A DNA stretch of 6,364 nucleotides from Dehalococcoidia bacterium (GTDB lineage: Bacteria; Chloroflexota; Dehalococcoidia; GIF9; AB-539-J10). A program made the position numbers and the translations under genes. Each line of letters begins with the position of its first letter. Positions within the stretch are counted from its first letter, which is position 1. The notes beneath the pieces are model-generated. The model ran no database searches. It was not told the origin of the DNA and saw nothing but the letters and a program-made list of their open reading frames with translations. This document shows, piece by piece, positions 5,423 to 6,364 of this stretch. The stretch spans positions 1 through 6,364 of the forward strand of contig JAOUDT010000072.1 in assembly GCA_029859145.1 (NCBI GenBank), in the 5' to 3' direction.

Positions 5423-6364
5423 TCATAAGAACATAGGCACCAGCATGAGCATCACTCCACCAGCTACCACTGAGGCGATTTGTCCGGCGGTATTAGCTCC
5501 GGCAGCGTGCATCAGCAGGTGATTGTGAGGATTAGCTTCCAGCCCCAACCTCTGCACTACGCGAGACGACATGGGGAAGGCTGAGATGCCGCAAGCGCCT
5601 ATCATGGGGTTGACCTTCTTCCCCGAGAGAACATACATTAGCTTGCCCAGCAGAACACCTGCCACAGTATCCAGACTGAAAGCTACTATTCCCAGTACAA
5701 ACACCAATATGGTCTCGGGTCTGAGAAACTCAGTTCCCGCCATCATTCCTCCTACAGTGATGCCTAGAAGGATGGTTACGATGTTAGCCAGCTCATTTTG
5801 GGCCGTCAGTGAAAGCTGCTGCACCACTCCGCATTCTCGGAGCAGATTGCCAAACATGAGACAGCCAATAAGAGGAGTAGCCTTTGGGGCGAGCAGGCCT
5901 ACCACAAGTACGGTAATTATGGGAAAGAGTATCTTCGTCCTTTGTGAAATTGTTCCCGCGACCGAAGGCATTCGTGAAGCCCTTTCTTCTTTGCTGCACA
6001 TCGCCTTTATTATCGGTGGCTGGATGATAGGCACCATAGCCATATAGGAATAGGCAGCCACAACAATGGCGGCAGTGTATTTGGATTGTAGCGTAGTCGC
6101 GACGTAAATGGAGGTAGGACCGTCGGCAGAGCCGATTATGCCGATGGAAGCAGCATCTTGTAAGCTGAAATCCAGGACATGAAGCCAGCCATCACCCAGC
6201 AAATAAGCTAGGAAGAAAGTCCCGAAAATGCCGAACTGGGCGGCGGCACCAAGAAAAATCGTATAGGGCCGCTGTAGGAAGGGCTCAAAGTCAATCATGG
6301 CTCCTATGCCAATAAAGATGAGTAGGGGAAATATCTCGGTATGGATACCGGCCTCTCTCAGAAC
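5423..6364 (-). CDS. sodium-translocating decarboxylase beta subunit, 5' end missing
   Basis: The frame stays open past the ATG at 6298 to the window edge, adding 22 codons ending FIGIGAM, so the ATG at 6298 is internal and the gene starts outside. The visible 313 residues are the C-terminal three quarters or more of the OadB/GcdB/MmdB family (usually about 370-430 aa), the polytopic membrane subunit that couples decarboxylation of oxaloacetate, glutaconyl-CoA or methylmalonyl-CoA to Na+ export. Diagnostic segments: GAAAQFGIFGT; SIGIIGSADGPTSI, containing the family's essential sodium-binding Asp (visible residue 81); AAYSYMAMVPIIQPPI; NPMIGACGISAFPMSSRV; and the last-helix motif GANTAGQIAS with conserved Asn, Gly and Ser. 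It ends normally at TGA 5425-5423. The decarboxylase (alpha), biotin carrier and small subunits are not in view and could lie upstream beyond the window; none follows downstream, where the ATPase gene comes next. The substrate cannot be read from the beta subunit. Confidence 0.93.
   Translation of the reverse strand, partial: VLREAGIHTEIFPLLIFIGIGAMIDFEPFLQRPYTIFLGAAAQFGIFGTFFLAYLLGDGWLHVLDFSLQDAASIGIIGSADGPTSIYVATTLQSKYTAAIVVAAYSYMAMVPIIQPPIIKAMCSKEERASRMPSVAGTISQRTKILFPIITVLVVGLLAPKATPLIGCLMFGNLLRECGVVQQLSLTAQNELANIVTILLGITVGGMMAGTEFLRPETILVFVLGIVAFSLDTVAGVLLGKLMYVLSGKKVNPMIGACGISAFPMSSRVVQRLGLEANPHNHLLMHAAGANTAGQIASVVAGGVMLMLVPMFL

Noticed and set aside
5571..6047. 158-codon plus-strand open frame opposite the decarboxylase beta gene
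   Set aside because: The minus strand here encodes an unmistakable OadB-family membrane protein, so this frame is a by-product of its codon composition.
5423..6298. Treating the ATG at 6298 as the start of the decarboxylase beta gene
   Set aside because: The frame continues upstream to the window edge with residues (FPLLIFIGIGAM) typical of the family's interior, so the gene is truncated by the window and not by a real start.
1..6364. CRISPR arrays, tRNA or rRNA genes, insertion sequences, phage or defence genes
   Set aside because: No regularly spaced direct repeats, cloverleaf-like segments, transposase or integrase motifs or long terminal inverted repeats were seen by eye in either strand; no exciting undescribed system is supported by this window.

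Overview
The window reads as a piece of an anaerobic bacterial chromosome. It has densely packed, mostly metabolic or transport genes, good Shine-Dalgarno sites and intermediate base composition (judged by eye, not counted). The pairing of a one-domain-short ADP-forming acyl-CoA synthetase subunit with a sodium-pumping decarboxylase beta subunit is typical of fermentative, syntrophic or organohalide-respiring lineages such as Chloroflexota/Dehalococcoidia or Desulfobacterota. That placement is inference only; there is no marker gene here.

Left half, plus strand (1-2500). The last 33 codons of an unidentified upstream gene overlap, by ATGA, the start of an acyl-CoA synthetase (ADP-forming) alpha-type subunit (96-1481). 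After a 216-base gap comes a transglutaminase-like cysteine-protease-fold protein (1698-2375) with a complete Cys-His-Asp triad. Directly after it lies a short remnant that resembles the first ~25 residues of a second transglutaminase-like protein. It has a frameshift next to its start codon and then stops (about 2389-2500).

Right half, minus strand (6364-2566). A 5'-truncated gene for the membrane beta subunit of a sodium-translocating carboxylic acid decarboxylase (OadB/GcdB/MmdB family) is followed, after 136 bases, by a complete SERCA-type P2A calcium-transporting ATPase gene (5286-2566). The gap contains two overlapping inverted repeats just ahead of the ATPase ribosome-binding site, and a weak promoter candidate.

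The two halves converge at about 2500-2566. The acyl-CoA synthetase subunit would conserve energy from CoA thioesters, the decarboxylase beta subunit would couple decarboxylation of a CoA thioester or keto acid to Na+ export, and the ATPase would expel Ca2+. Apart from this general energy/ion theme the genes do not form an evident single pathway. I found no CRISPR array, RNA gene, insertion sequence or convincing novel multi-gene system. The best second-look items are the decayed tandem transglutaminase copy, the translationally coupled upstream gene, the unexplained open frame at 1475-1630 and the structured ATPase leader.
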